From ELB16-189 sp018266435 (GTDB lineage Bacteria; Bacteroidota; Bacteroidia; Cytophagales; Cyclobacteriaceae), in assembly GCA_030123525.1 (NCBI GenBank), contig CP126125.1, positions 682,001 to 746,000 of the forward strand: a stretch of DNA of 64,000 nt. The letters are read 5' to 3'. The notes beneath the pieces are model-generated. The model saw only the letters and a list, made by a program, of their open reading frames with translations, did not search any database and was not told the origin of the DNA. Within the stretch, counting starts at the first letter, position 1. Each line of letters begins with the position of its first letter. The translations under genes and the position numbers were made by a program. Below are positions 27,025 to 35,879 of this stretch, piece by piece.

Positions 27025-27462
27025 TTAATGTGTTTTGTGATAAAGCTCCAACACGTTTTTTTTATGGAATTCAATCGACCTGCCATAAAGATTTCGTATG
27101 TGAACACCATTTTGAAATTTTGCTCCTTTTTTAAATCTTGCAAATGACCTCGAAGAAATATTCAAACATTCCGCCATTGTATCAGTGTTTACCCAATTAT
27201 TTTCATCATCAAACGCTCTTAAAAATTCGCTATAAGCCAAACCTAAATTATTTGCGAATTGCTTGTAAGTTTCCCAGCCTACAAATTCGTATTCTTCCTT
27301 GACGGGTTCAGCTCGATTGTTTCTTGGCGGGTGCAATAAATATCCCCTTAAACCAACCCGAACATTCTCGACTAAGTAGTCACTGATAGCTTTTGGGTTA
27401 ATTTCTTGTGCGTGGAAACCCTCCATTAAAGTTCGGATTGCTGCTTGGTATCTTTCTTCCAT
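27025..27462 (-). CDS. hypothetical protein with C-terminal DNA-binding-like region
   Basis: About 145 residues from the ATG at 27462 (MEERYQAAIRTL). A TTG at 27510 in frame would overlap the upstream gene and is less likely. The N-terminal part is helical. The C-terminal WVNTDTMAECLNISSRSFAR and HKKNVLELYHK pattern resembles an excisionase-like HTH. It follows the 206-residue gene by 44 bp. Possibly a regulator of the element; not assigned. Confidence 0.5.
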   Translation of the reverse strand: MEERYQAAIRTLMEGFHAQEINPKAISDYLVENVRVGLRGYLLHPPRNNRAEPVKEEYEFVGWETYKQFANNLGLAYSEFLRAFDDENNWVNTDTMAECLNISSRSFARFKKGAKFQNGVHIRNLYGRSIEFHKKNVLELYHKTH

Positions 27463-27506
27463 GTTTTTTTCTTCCAAGATAAAAAAACTAATCTCAAATT
27501 TTAGCT

Positions 27507-28127
27507 TCAACCTTGTCGATTGATATACTCCCAGATTACGTTGGCTCCACTGTAAAATGGCTTGTAAACATTTGACGCTATCATACAGTCATTCAAAATT
27601 GCGTTGAAAAACGTCACCCTTTCCTGATTGTAGTCTTTTAAAGAGGAATTTAATTGACACTTATTGAACGCTTTTCGAATTTTGGTCGCGTCATCATCGG
27701 TCAAATTAAATAATGATCTTACCAGAAATTCAAATTGACTGTTAAAAGTAATGTAGCCGTTGGAGGGCTCAAACAAGTATAGTTTGTCATTGAGATAATA
27801 CCTTGAAGGGTTTACTGTGGAGATTAATTGAATAATTTTGTCCCTGCTCAATGAGAAATAAAAGGTCGAAATTACTAGGCAGTCAAAGTAGGTCAACTCA
27901 TCTTTTAATATCAACAAATCATGGATGGATGCCCGCTCAATGGGTTCATTGTGAGCATACACAATTAGTGACGAGATAATTTTTGGATTGGGATAGTCAA
28001 CAAATAAAAGTCCAACATGGTCTATAACGTCTAGCTCTTCACGAGTCAGGTTGATTTCTTTGCCAAATCTTGTCAGAAGCTTTTCGGTTGGTTTCGAGTA
28101 ATGTTCCACTAATAATGGGGCTGCCAT
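27507..28127 (-). CDS. hypothetical helical protein
   Basis: A 206-residue cytoplasmic protein I do not recognise, leucine- and aspartate-rich and predicted mostly helical, with no conserved motif visible. It is divergent from the coiled-coil gene at 28194 and operonic with the HTH-like gene downstream. The pair could be element accessory genes. Confidence 0.5.
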   Translation of the reverse strand: MAAPLLVEHYSKPTEKLLTRFGKEINLTREELDVIDHVGLLFVDYPNPKIISSLIVYAHNEPIERASIHDLLILKDELTYFDCLVISTFYFSLSRDKIIQLISTVNPSRYYLNDKLYLFEPSNGYITFNSQFEFLVRSLFNLTDDDATKIRKAFNKCQLNSSLKDYNQERVTFFNAILNDCMIASNVYKPFYSGANVIWEYINRQG

Positions 28128-28193
28128 GTTTTGCTGGTTTATTTTATATATTTTCTTACACCGAGCAAGTGGTGGAGCCTCAATATATAAATA

Positions 28194-28520
28194 ATGAAAA
28201 TAAAAGGATTAGGGCAAGGCAAGTCCGCTGCCCGGCAAATGTACCCTGAAGAGATTAGCAGATTACAATATCAAATGAATGATTTGCGCGTAATGGTCTA
28301 TGAATTGGAAATGAAATTAACAAATCTTGTCAGATACTCAGAGTATGTTGCTGACAATGTATCGTCATTGACAAATTACGCTGATTTTTTGTCAACCAGA
28401 ATTTCACGCGGAAGACAAACTAATGCGAGTAGCTTAAGCCTTAGCGTGGATGAAAGAATTCCATCATTTAACGAATTTGATGAGATGAAAAGATCAGAGG
28501 CTGATTCCTCAAATGATTGA
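28194..28520 (+). CDS. small coiled-coil protein
   Basis: A 108-residue protein with a heptad-like helix at about 18-70 (EEISRLQYQMNDLRVMVYEL) followed by a polar disordered tail. No signal peptide. Starts 67 bp from the divergent gene. Function unknown. Confidence 0.5.
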   Translation: MKIKGLGQGKSAARQMYPEEISRLQYQMNDLRVMVYELEMKLTNLVRYSEYVADNVSSLTNYADFLSTRISRGRQTNASSLSLSVDERIPSFNEFDEMKRSEADSSND

Positions 28521-28528
28521 CTCAATTT

Positions 28529-29572
28529 TTAATGGATCGTCATTGCGTAAGAAATAGCATAGTCGCTTACATCATCGGGCATAGTTTCCATCACACCATT
28601 TTTCCAATAGACTACTTTAGCGTTTTGACCTGAATTATCTATGATGTTTCCAGAAACGTAGACATCTGAACCGTGAACAGCAATACCTGACGAGTGAGAG
28701 GATGCATCAGCTTTATCTGGAGCTAACATTGCGATTGCCCCATTTGCCCAATAGCATGCGTTTCCGTTGATGGATGATGATCCCGACACATATACATTGG
28801 AGCCTGAAACTGCGATCCCGTTCGGGTCAAATCCATCTGCCAAGAAATTCATCACCCCATTTTTCCAATACACCGCACGTGATTGTTGATTTACAATTAC
28901 ACTCCCTGCAATGTACACATCTGAACCAGAAAATGCGATGGCTGTAGTTCCACCATTTGCAGTTGACAATTCTTTCAATATTCCATTTTTCCACAAAGCA
29001 GGTTTGAATACCGTCACATTGGAAGAGTCATGTGCTATGTTTCCAACTACATAAACATCAGAACCTAAAACTGCAATCGCTGTAACGTTAGATTGTGAAT
29101 CTGACAGCTGCATGACTTTGTCGTTTTTCCAATAAGCTGCTTTGGTTATTGTCGTTGGAGATGCACCATCGACAACGTAAATCAAATTACCTCCAATAAA
29201 TACATCAGAACCCGAAACTGTTATGCTGTAAGGAATTGCTTCTAGTGCATTGAGATAGGGTAGTGCTGTTCTTGTATCATTTTTCCAATACACTCCTGTT
29301 CCGGTTGAATTCATGTAGCCCGCGATATAAACATTTGTATCGGAAACCGCGATTGCGAACGCTTGAGACAGTTCATTCGACAATTGTTTCATCTTGTTAT
29401 TTTTCCAATATGCTGCAAGTGGCCCCGCAGCAGGGTTAACAAGCCCAGCAATATAGACATCACCTTTAAAAGTTGCGGTAGGATTGATTGAATTTTTTGA
29501 GCAACTATTCAATAGTAATAGGCACACGACTAAATTAATGCAAGCGAAATTAAGAGTGAAGTTTTTTTTCAT
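28529..29572 (-). CDS. lipoprotein with repeated propeller-like units
   Basis: A 347-residue secreted lipoprotein: signal peptide with lipobox LLLNSC (Cys about 24). The rest is built from seven to eight repeats of about 40 residues with the core GSDVY[IV][AS]G and a closing [AV][AV]YWKNG..., which suggests a beta-propeller of the type seen in hypothetical Bacteroidota surface proteins. No enzymatic motif. It is the last gene of a minus-strand run of envelope proteins that starts at 34012. Function unknown. Confidence 0.7.
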   Translation of the reverse strand: MKKNFTLNFACINLVVCLLLLNSCSKNSINPTATFKGDVYIAGLVNPAAGPLAAYWKNNKMKQLSNELSQAFAIAVSDTNVYIAGYMNSTGTGVYWKNDTRTALPYLNALEAIPYSITVSGSDVFIGGNLIYVVDGASPTTITKAAYWKNDKVMQLSDSQSNVTAIAVLGSDVYVVGNIAHDSSNVTVFKPALWKNGILKELSTANGGTTAIAFSGSDVYIAGSVIVNQQSRAVYWKNGVMNFLADGFDPNGIAVSGSNVYVSGSSSINGNACYWANGAIAMLAPDKADASSHSSGIAVHGSDVYVSGNIIDNSGQNAKVVYWKNGVMETMPDDVSDYAISYAMTIH

Positions 29573-29625
29573 CGTTTAATTGTTGTTTAGTATTTTTTAA
29601 AAAACTTGATCTTTCATTGGTCGTT

Positions 29626-30492
29626 CTATTGCTTCAAATTCAATACGACCAATCCAAAAAATATCATGACAATACCAATGTATTGCCGTTGAGTTAATCT
29701 CTCCCTAAAAAGCATTGCCGCAGCAATTAGCGAAACAATTGGTGTTAGCATTGAAAGTAAACTAATCGTTGAGATTGGTAAGTAAGTGAGTGATAGATTA
29801 TAAAAAACTACTCCACCGAAACCTAAAATTGAAAGTAGAAAAATTGAATTATCAATTTTATAAATTGGGAACGACCAGTGTAACATATCAATACGAAATA
29901 GAATGAGACTGCCTACACAGACTGTCAATTCTAAAATCAACGAAAACGCTACTGCACCAACTGCTTTCACAGGGAAAACAAAAAGAGCAAAGCTTACCCC
30001 CCAAAAAAAGGCAGCAAATAGATTGTACGTTATTCCTTTCGTAAATCGAATTGACCGCAATGGTTTACCATCAACTAAGAATACACCAACCACTAATGTT
30101 AAGGCTGAGACGTAAAATGAAAAACTAAGTACTTCTTTTAGGAAAACGGCAGCGGTTAATACTCCGAAGAAACTGCTAATACTGGATACAGGAACAGCTA
30201 TACTTACCTTTTCTTCTTGCAAGGATTTGACGTAAAAAAACAAACCGAAATAGCTAAATCCAGAAAGTGCAATCGCCTTGAAAATTTCAGTTAATGATAA
30301 GTGTGTTTCAATTCTGTGTGAATCAACCTCCGTAGCAAGGTTTAGCACAAGTAAAATTCCAAACAGTAGAGAGGTGATAAAACTACGTAGAATGATTACT
30401 TGCAGATAAGATAATTTTTTAAGAGGATACACCCACAAGCAATTGCTTATACCGAATGACAAGATGCATAGTGAAATCAGCAAGTGCCCCAT
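29626..30492 (-). CDS. EamA/DMT-superfamily transporter
   Basis: A 288-residue inner-membrane protein with about ten hydrophobic segments in two similar halves, as in drug/metabolite (EamA, RhaT-like) exporters. The second half carries LSMLTPIVSLIAAAMLFRERL, the typical end-of-repeat pattern. It starts 2 bp after the CAP-like gene stop. Substrate cannot be predicted; in the cluster it is the only transporter among secreted proteins. Confidence 0.8.
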   Translation of the reverse strand: MGHLLISLCILSFGISNCLWVYPLKKLSYLQVIILRSFITSLLFGILLVLNLATEVDSHRIETHLSLTEIFKAIALSGFSYFGLFFYVKSLQEEKVSIAVPVSSISSFFGVLTAAVFLKEVLSFSFYVSALTLVVGVFLVDGKPLRSIRFTKGITYNLFAAFFWGVSFALFVFPVKAVGAVAFSLILELTVCVGSLILFRIDMLHWSFPIYKIDNSIFLLSILGFGGVVFYNLSLTYLPISTISLLSMLTPIVSLIAAAMLFRERLTQRQYIGIVMIFFGLVVLNLKQ

Positions 30493-30494
30493 AC

Positions 30495-31100
30495 CTAATT
30501 TGATTTCTTTTGACCAGGGTACCAGGATTGGGTACCATTCTTACGTTGTTCTCTTAAACTCATTTCCTTGTCGGCTTCATATACAAAATAGGCATACCAC
30601 GAAACTTGCCCCTTCGGTTCAAACGTAACTGCAACGATTGATTTTGTAGCAGTGACAACGGCTTCCTTCAATAACAGATTTCCATTGTGATGTTGACTTT
30701 CAATCCAACCATTGACAATCATTTCGGGAGTTGTATTTAAAAACAATTTGCCGCTAGTTGATACACCCAAATTATATGAAATGTTTTCTGCTCCCATTAA
30801 ATCTCGATATGGTTTCATTTCTTCAAATTTTGAATAATGTGCGAATTGCATTGTTTTCGCCATTACAAACGCTTCTTTATATGCCAGTGTATCAAGTCTG
30901 ATTGAAGGTTTTAACTGTTGTAGAGATTTTCCAATACGATATTCATTGATGAGATTGAGCATTTCCTGATCAAACGAGTTGCATGTTAGGATAACTATGC
31001 CAGAGTCTCGCTTCATGAATTCTGTTAGTTGAGTTGGTCGCTCATCATAGCGAGTAAGTTGTAACTTGAGCGTGTCCTGTGCGTAAAGCTTACCGCACAA
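30495..31100 (-). CDS. CAP/SCP-like secreted protein with non-standard start
   Basis: About 201 residues from a TTG at 31100. The core MLNLINEYR...LDTLAYKEAFVMAKTMQFAHYS, GAENISYN and MIVNGWIESQHHNGNLL follows the CAP (SCP/PR1) fold, with His near the expected positions. Reading further upstream in frame gives KKIKTLITLIVLCGKLYAQ, a good signal peptide, but only ATA or ATT could start it, and this lies over the stop of the upstream gene. So the true start is probably upstream and coupled. Exported; function unknown. Confidence 0.65.
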   Translation of the reverse strand: MCGKLYAQDTLKLQLTRYDERPTQLTEFMKRDSGIVILTCNSFDQEMLNLINEYRIGKSLQQLKPSIRLDTLAYKEAFVMAKTMQFAHYSKFEEMKPYRDLMGAENISYNLGVSTSGKLFLNTTPEMIVNGWIESQHHNGNLLLKEAVVTATKSIVAVTFEPKGQVSWYAYFVYEADKEMSLREQRKNGTQSWYPGQKKSN

Positions 31101-31123
31101 AACAATTAATGTGATAAGTGTTT

Positions 31124-31765
31124 TTATCTTTTTAGATTTTGAAAGTATTCCATTGTGAATTTAGGGTCGACATAGTTGTGATAAAATTCCACCACTAATA
31201 AGAACTTCTTATAAACAGGTAGTGAGGTGTTTAAATGGTTTAAATAAGCTGGGTCTGCAAACAATGTTTCTGCGATTCTATTAAAATCGTTTTCGAAGCT
31301 GTCCATGCTATAAGTGTCTATAGCAAAATATTTCCTTTGCTCATCATTTAAATCAGTCACTCGAATTCCACGCTCATATCTAAACCCATTTGGATTTAAC
31401 GCTATGAATTTTTTACCGTAGACTTTATAGGTTCTTTCGCTGTAATCCTGATCAACGTTATGCAGAAACATTGAACTTAATTCGTGGTGAAGCGTCTTGA
31501 TAGCATCAATTTTGGTTGGAATAATGCTATTTATTTCGACATATTTCATTGCAGTGTGACTTAAACCGTAGTAAGTCTTGTCGTTGAAATCTTTCACAAG
31601 GATTTGTTCAACGCATAAGTTCAAAACGTTTGAAGGATATACTTTCAATTCATTGCGAATGTCATGTTCGCTAAAGGAAGGGGCAGACTTATTTTCAATA
31701 ACGACCCGTTGAGCAAAGAGGGAATAAGAAGAAAAAAATAAATACAAAATAAGCCTGATGTTCAT
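31124..31765 (-). CDS. secreted hypothetical protein with HHELSS motif
   Basis: About 213 residues from the ATG at 31765, which gives the signal peptide MNIRLILYLFFSSYSLFAQ; an upstream in-frame ATG at 31789 would overlap the preceding gene. TLHHELSSMFL at about 91-101 resembles the zinc helix of Bacteroidota metallopeptidase-like proteins, but the second His of HExxH is a Ser, so activity is doubtful. Periplasmic or secreted. Coupled to the CAP-like gene downstream. Confidence 0.6.
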   Translation of the reverse strand: MNIRLILYLFFSSYSLFAQRVVIENKSAPSFSEHDIRNELKVYPSNVLNLCVEQILVKDFNDKTYYGLSHTAMKYVEINSIIPTKIDAIKTLHHELSSMFLHNVDQDYSERTYKVYGKKFIALNPNGFRYERGIRVTDLNDEQRKYFAIDTYSMDSFENDFNRIAETLFADPAYLNHLNTSLPVYKKFLLVVEFYHNYVDPKFTMEYFQNLKR

Positions 31766-31766
31766 A

Positions 31767-31988
31767 TCAAAAATTCGAGATAGGGGCATCTACGGAATCG
31801 ATAATAACGTAATCTGATTTTATTGTATAACAAATCTCTTGTAAGAGTGGAAAATCATTTTTGTCAATACTTATTAAGAATGGATCTGATTCCGAAATAA
31901 TGTGATGATTAATTTTCTGTGCGTTGAGCTTAAAAAGAACCTGATTTTTCAGGTTAGGAGAGAATGAAATGATAACATCAAGACTCAT
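31767..31988 (-). CDS. small hypothetical protein
   Basis: A 73-residue protein with alternating beta strands (LDVIISFSPNL, PFLISIDKNDF, DYVIIDSVDAP), compact and without signal peptide, unlike its secreted neighbours. It starts 7 bp after the gene at 31995-33215 and ends 2 bp before the next start, so it is in the operon. No family recognised. Confidence 0.5.
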   Translation of the reverse strand: MSLDVIISFSPNLKNQVLFKLNAQKINHHIISESDPFLISIDKNDFPLLQEICYTIKSDYVIIDSVDAPISNF

Positions 31989-31994
31989 AAAGTT

Positions 31995-33215
31995 TTAGTC
32001 AGCTTTTGATGTTATCACTTTATAATTAGCCTTTTCATCAGGTAGGGTAATTTTTTTCTTGAATAGTTTATAAACTGAATCAAACCCTTTATTGTAAGCC
32101 TCACGCTGGTATCGTTTCCCTTGCTCTGAAAATATTTCCCTTGCTCCCTCGACATCATCTAAAGCCCACTTGCAAATTATCATGTACATCGTTACAACAG
32201 AGAATTCCTGTAAATTATATCGGCCTTGCAAACTCATGATAAGCTGACATTTAATGAAAGCTTTAATAAAACCGTTTTTCGAATTGGAAAAAATATCAGC
32301 TTCAATACCGTCTCTTATCGGTTCAAGATTTTGCACGTTGTTTATCATGTACTCTTGTAGTACTGCTACAACTTCATTTTTGTGAATACCTTCTGGGTAT
32401 TCAATTAGATAATTTAGATAGTCATCAGTTGTATTCTTTTTTGAAGCAGCCTGGAATGCCTCGTGATCTGGCTTATCCTTGATGATTTTAATCCCCGATT
32501 CAGCATCGTTTCTATGAATGCCATTTGGAAAATCTTTGAGATACCTGTTGTAACCATCAATGCTATTTGTTTGCGTTGCTATTTGAAATGCGTCATTATC
32601 TGGTTTCATTGACTCGATTTTGCGAATCTGTGCTTTAGCCATTGATATATACCTGCTGTTGGGAAATTCTCTCATATAATTTTCTAAGTATACTGGATTC
32701 ATTTCATCTTTGCTCTTTCGAATGGCTTCATTCCACATATCAAGCTCTCTAGATTCCCGAGACAGTTTAACAGTATTTTCGTGTTCAATTGAATCTTGTT
32801 TCGCTCTTTCTTTCCTTTTCTTTTCCTCCCTTTGTGTTTCTTCCTTTTGGTACTCGCGCACCAACTTTTGAGCTTCTGTGTATGATGAAATTGGCTGATC
32901 GTTACCTGCTATTACCCAGCTACCATTTTCATACCACCTGTATCCTATTGGCCCATCAAAGAAGCTCCTGTCATACCAATTCCCTTGCTTTACACCATGA
33001 ACGAAACTTCCCCTTGTTTCTACAGAACCATCTTTTTCATATGAGATATATTTCCCGTGGATCAGACCATTTTCATCCTCTTTGTATCGCTCTTTGCATC
33101 GGCCTCCTTGTTCTCTAGGATAGTAACTTTTGCATGGTAATTCTTGAGAATAAGAATTAACTTTCAGTAATAGAACTAATAAGGTAGCAATGGCGAATTG
33201 TATGATTACTTTCAT
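31995..33215 (-). CDS. secreted MORN-like and TPR-like repeat protein
   Basis: About 406 residues from the ATG at 33215 (a TTG at 33248 would overlap the upstream gene). A signal peptide ends at VNSYSQ. A MORN-like stretch (GLIHGKYISYEKDGS, GSFVHGVKQGNWYD) follows, then a charged coiled coil with EEKKRKERAKQ, then two to three repeats of the DxxAFQxAxxxNxxxxYxxYLxxxPxGxH type. Such repeats are known from bacterial caspase-associated and scaffold proteins. Probably an envelope scaffold. Confidence 0.6.
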   Translation of the reverse strand: MKVIIQFAIATLLVLLLKVNSYSQELPCKSYYPREQGGRCKERYKEDENGLIHGKYISYEKDGSVETRGSFVHGVKQGNWYDRSFFDGPIGYRWYENGSWVIAGNDQPISSYTEAQKLVREYQKEETQREEKKRKERAKQDSIEHENTVKLSRESRELDMWNEAIRKSKDEMNPVYLENYMREFPNSRYISMAKAQIRKIESMKPDNDAFQIATQTNSIDGYNRYLKDFPNGIHRNDAESGIKIIKDKPDHEAFQAASKKNTTDDYLNYLIEYPEGIHKNEVVAVLQEYMINNVQNLEPIRDGIEADIFSNSKNGFIKAFIKCQLIMSLQGRYNLQEFSVVTMYMIICKWALDDVEGAREIFSEQGKRYQREAYNKGFDSVYKLFKKKITLPDEKANYKVITSKAD

Positions 33216-33223
33216 AAACAGGA

Positions 33224-34012
33224 TTAATTTGTCAAATCTCTTCTCCAAGCAGCCTGTCTATTGGGATCGCTTGCAAGCTCTAGGTAGTCAGGTAATTCTA
33301 TTCCGATTGACTCTCGTCCAAGGTATCGTACTATGAGTTTGTTGATACTGTAGCCCAAGGCCGGAATATATTTATTTAGGTCGGAGAGAATGGGAGAATT
33401 CCCAAAATCTTCACCGTAAGGTAATTCCGGATTTGTGTTGATCTCTTCATTGTCATTTGTCACAATTACAATTTGAACAACGCTTATTTTCGCTCTACTG
33501 TCTTCTAAATTGCCTGGTGCTTTCAACTCATTTCCATAACGACATCCAGCGGGGAATAGCCAAAGTTTCTTCATTTCATCGCACCCTTTAAGAGTAGAGT
33601 TATTTTGTAAGTGCTTCCAAACCGTTTTCATCCTCCCGATGCTAAGAATAAAACTTAAGTCAGCCATTTGAGCTTGCGCCAGATTAGTCACATGACCATT
33701 CGATAATTTGACAGGCTCATTACTGTTCACATCAAATGATGGAATGTTGAGTTTAGGACAGCAGTTGGAGTGACCTAATAAGATGAGAAACTTTATTTTC
33801 TCAGGAGCTATTTGTTTTAAGTAGGTATCCAAGCCCGCAATAGCTTTGACACCATTTTCATCTGGTTCGTAAGAATCTGTTTTGAAAGTAATTGGAGTTA
33901 AACTCATTGTATTCCGTTGGCAAAAGCTTTTTGCCGACACTAACAATGTGAATGTGATGGTTATGACAAATCCTATTTTGGTGTGGTTGTTGTTGAGTTT
34001 ATACGTTTTCAT
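33224..34012 (-). CDS. OmpA-like domain protein
   Basis: A 262-residue exported protein with signal peptide (GFVITITFTLLVSAKSFCQ). The central ITFKTDSYEPDENG, LDTYLKQIAPEKIKFLILLGHSN, and later MADLSFILSIGRMKTVWKHL segments follow the order of an OmpA/MotB C-terminal peptidoglycan-binding fold (F.....L, GHTD, LS..RA..V), with an insertion. First gene of the minus-strand envelope cluster. Assignment from pattern only. Confidence 0.5.
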   Translation of the reverse strand: MKTYKLNNNHTKIGFVITITFTLLVSAKSFCQRNTMSLTPITFKTDSYEPDENGVKAIAGLDTYLKQIAPEKIKFLILLGHSNCCPKLNIPSFDVNSNEPVKLSNGHVTNLAQAQMADLSFILSIGRMKTVWKHLQNNSTLKGCDEMKKLWLFPAGCRYGNELKAPGNLEDSRAKISVVQIVIVTNDNEEINTNPELPYGEDFGNSPILSDLNKYIPALGYSINKLIVRYLGRESIGIELPDYLELASDPNRQAAWRRDLTN

Positions 34013-34206
34013 TCTCGTTATATTTTGTTTCTAATCGATAAAAATATTTCGATTCTTTGAACCTTGACACAAAAACATTTATGATGTTGTCCGGGAGTGG
34101 GAATCTCAATTATTAATTTTTTGACAAGTACAAATGAAATGAAGAGTGAGGTTATTTGGTTGTCCAAATAAGGCTCAAATGCAGATTGTTTTTGTTAAAT
34201 TTGGTT

Positions 34207-35511
34207 ATGCCAAAACCCAAATCAGGTATAACTGAGACACAACTAAATTCACTTAGAGAATTAGTTGTAAAGGAATTTGGTTATCCAATTCTTTCACGTT
34301 CAAGTTGTGAGCGACTAAGCGATCAAATTGAGGAAGGGACTAATGAGCGTTTAAGTGTTAATACTTTAAGAAGGTTTTTTAGCGTTACAAAAAACATAAC
34401 CAGACCATCAGAGGAAACCCTCGATATAATTTCCCGTTACTGTGGATTTTCAGGAATTTCTGAACTTCAAAATTCTTTCCAAAAGCAATTGTACGCTGAC
34501 CCAACAATTGAATCAGCAAACAGGCTATATGAACTGACTGGCAGATGTGATGAATACTATCAAAATTTAAGATCGCTGGTTCGACTTTCATTTCGCGATA
34601 ATAATTATCAATTCTTAAAGAATTTTTTCACGTTGGATGCATTTGCGAAAATTGATGATCACCCAACGAAAGAGTTGAAAAACTTAATTCAGAGTTTCGG
34701 TGCTGAAATGAGGAGCAATCCGAAGATGTATAATTTTTTAATTGACCACTATGCATCGAACCGATTTAGTAGAATAGAATATTTTGAATGGTTTGTGGAT
34801 TATGATTTTCTTATCCCTCAACATTTCAAAGGCATAGAACTTTACATTAAGAATCAAAAGAGCAATGAAGACAGCTTATTTGGTTATTGTTTACTCTTTC
34901 TCAAGGCGTTTTTTTTGAAAGACCTAAAAACTTGTAAGGAATTGATTGGAAGAATTAATTCTGTTGAAGTATCACTAGATTTGCATCCCTTTCCTTTAGG
35001 AAGAAAAATGGCATGCAATATTTTATTCCAAAAATTTAGTAATGGAAAAGTAAATAAAGAACTTATACAAGAAGTCTTTGAAATAGAGAAATTTATTTCG
35101 AGAAATGGCCTCATGGGAAGATCAATCCCTGGCTATCACGTTTTTGTTGGGGAGGCGTTTAATTGGGCAGAATATTATGATGAAGCCATCTCCATTACGA
35201 GATGCGCTTTAAATTCCTACTCTACCGAGGTCAATCACAATAACGGTTGGTTTCTCAATGTTCTTTGGATGAATAATGCTACGGCATTAGTTCAAACGAA
35301 CAAGGCGGAGCTGTCCAAGAGAAGTTTTGAGAGGATCAACCTAAACCTTTTTGACATCGAACACCGGAATTTTTACTTGATGAATTATTATCATTTATCC
35401 TCTAGGTTAAACATCCACAATCGTCAACTTGCCACGCAATTCAAAAGTGCTTTCTTGAATATTGCAAACTCCTATAATTTCCAAATATTCAAGAATATTT
35501 GGAATGATTGA
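34207..35511 (+). CDS. hypothetical protein with N-terminal regulator-like domain
   Basis: About 434 residues from the ATG at 34207 (an earlier in-frame ATG at 34156 lacks support). Residues 1-90 (ITETQLNSLRELVVKEFGYP, SVNTLRRFF, SEETLDIISRYCGFSGISEL) form a compact helical domain that recurs at the N-terminus of Bacteroidota-specific hypothetical proteins. The rest is all-helical and TPR-like without clear consensus. It diverges from the envelope cluster and may regulate it; this is inference. Confidence 0.55.
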   Translation: MPKPKSGITETQLNSLRELVVKEFGYPILSRSSCERLSDQIEEGTNERLSVNTLRRFFSVTKNITRPSEETLDIISRYCGFSGISELQNSFQKQLYADPTIESANRLYELTGRCDEYYQNLRSLVRLSFRDNNYQFLKNFFTLDAFAKIDDHPTKELKNLIQSFGAEMRSNPKMYNFLIDHYASNRFSRIEYFEWFVDYDFLIPQHFKGIELYIKNQKSNEDSLFGYCLLFLKAFFLKDLKTCKELIGRINSVEVSLDLHPFPLGRKMACNILFQKFSNGKVNKELIQEVFEIEKFISRNGLMGRSIPGYHVFVGEAFNWAEYYDEAISITRCALNSYSTEVNHNNGWFLNVLWMNNATALVQTNKAELSKRSFERINLNLFDIEHRNFYLMNYYHLSSRLNIHNRQLATQFKSAFLNIANSYNFQIFKNIWND

Positions 35512-35546
35512 CAAGCCGGTGTTAATAGCTGATTTAGTAGCATGTA

Positions 35547-35620
35547 AGGACTCGAACTCCTGCGCTCATTTATAGCAATAGATTAACAATAAGCATCAAT
35601 TGATGCTCATTGATGCTCAT
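35547..35620. repeat. tRNA T-arm-like fragment and tandem 10-bp repeat
   Basis: On the minus strand AGGA-GTTCGAG-TCCT (35561-35547) looks like a tRNA T-arm but no other tRNA part is present. At 35593-35620, GCATCA is followed by two tandem copies of TGATGCTCAT in inverted relation to it. This noncoding stretch (35512-35879) looks like an element border. Confidence 0.35.
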
Positions 35621-35637
35621 TTGTGTTTTTTCCACTC

Positions 35638-35657
35638 TGGTGTTAAGGTGGTGTTAA
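35638..35657 (+). other. paired TGGTGTTAA sites (candidate integrase arm-binding, right)
   Basis: TGGTGTTAA at 35638-35646 and 35649-35657, 11 bp apart, as at 23283-23302, lying 46 bp from the tRNA-3'-end-like fragment. Confidence 0.45.
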
Positions 35658-35666
35658 AGGGTAATA

Positions 35667-35700
35667 AAAAAGCCTCAGATTTTCACGTCTGAGGCTTTTT
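35667..35700. terminator. strong bidirectional terminator
   Basis: AAAAAGCCTCAGA and TCTGAGGCTTTTT are perfect 13-bp arms around 8 nt, with A and T tracts on the two sides. The placement fits the terminator of a tRNA gene on the minus strand. Confidence 0.85.
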
Positions 35701-35703
35701 ATG

Positions 35704-35720
35704 TGATCCCGCTGGGATTC
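35704..35720 (-). other. tRNA 3'-end-like fragment, candidate attachment site
   Basis: On the minus strand GAATCCCAGCGGGATCA resembles the T-stem end and acceptor end of a tRNA and is followed by the terminator as a tRNA gene would be. The 5' part of the tRNA is absent to the right. A paired ACGCACC motif (35777-35783 and 35789-35795, 12-bp period) follows. Best read as an att remnant left by insertion of the element lying to the right. Confidence 0.45.
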
Positions 35721-35879
35721 CCCAATATTTTCTTGTCTATTGAAAATCAGGGACTTGATAAGCTTGCAATTTTCTGACGCACCTAACTACGCACCGCACA
35801 AATCGATTCAATCAGTAGCAAACTCTATGGAATAAAAATACGAAATGCGTATGATGCAGACTAATTATTAAACAACTTT

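Noticed and set aside
31124..31765. Active zinc protease from TLHHELSSMFL
   Set aside because: The motif is HELSS, not HExxH; the second zinc His is missing and no substitute is evident.
35547..35565. tRNA gene
   Set aside because: Only a T-arm-like piece is present; no anticodon or acceptor arms can be paired.
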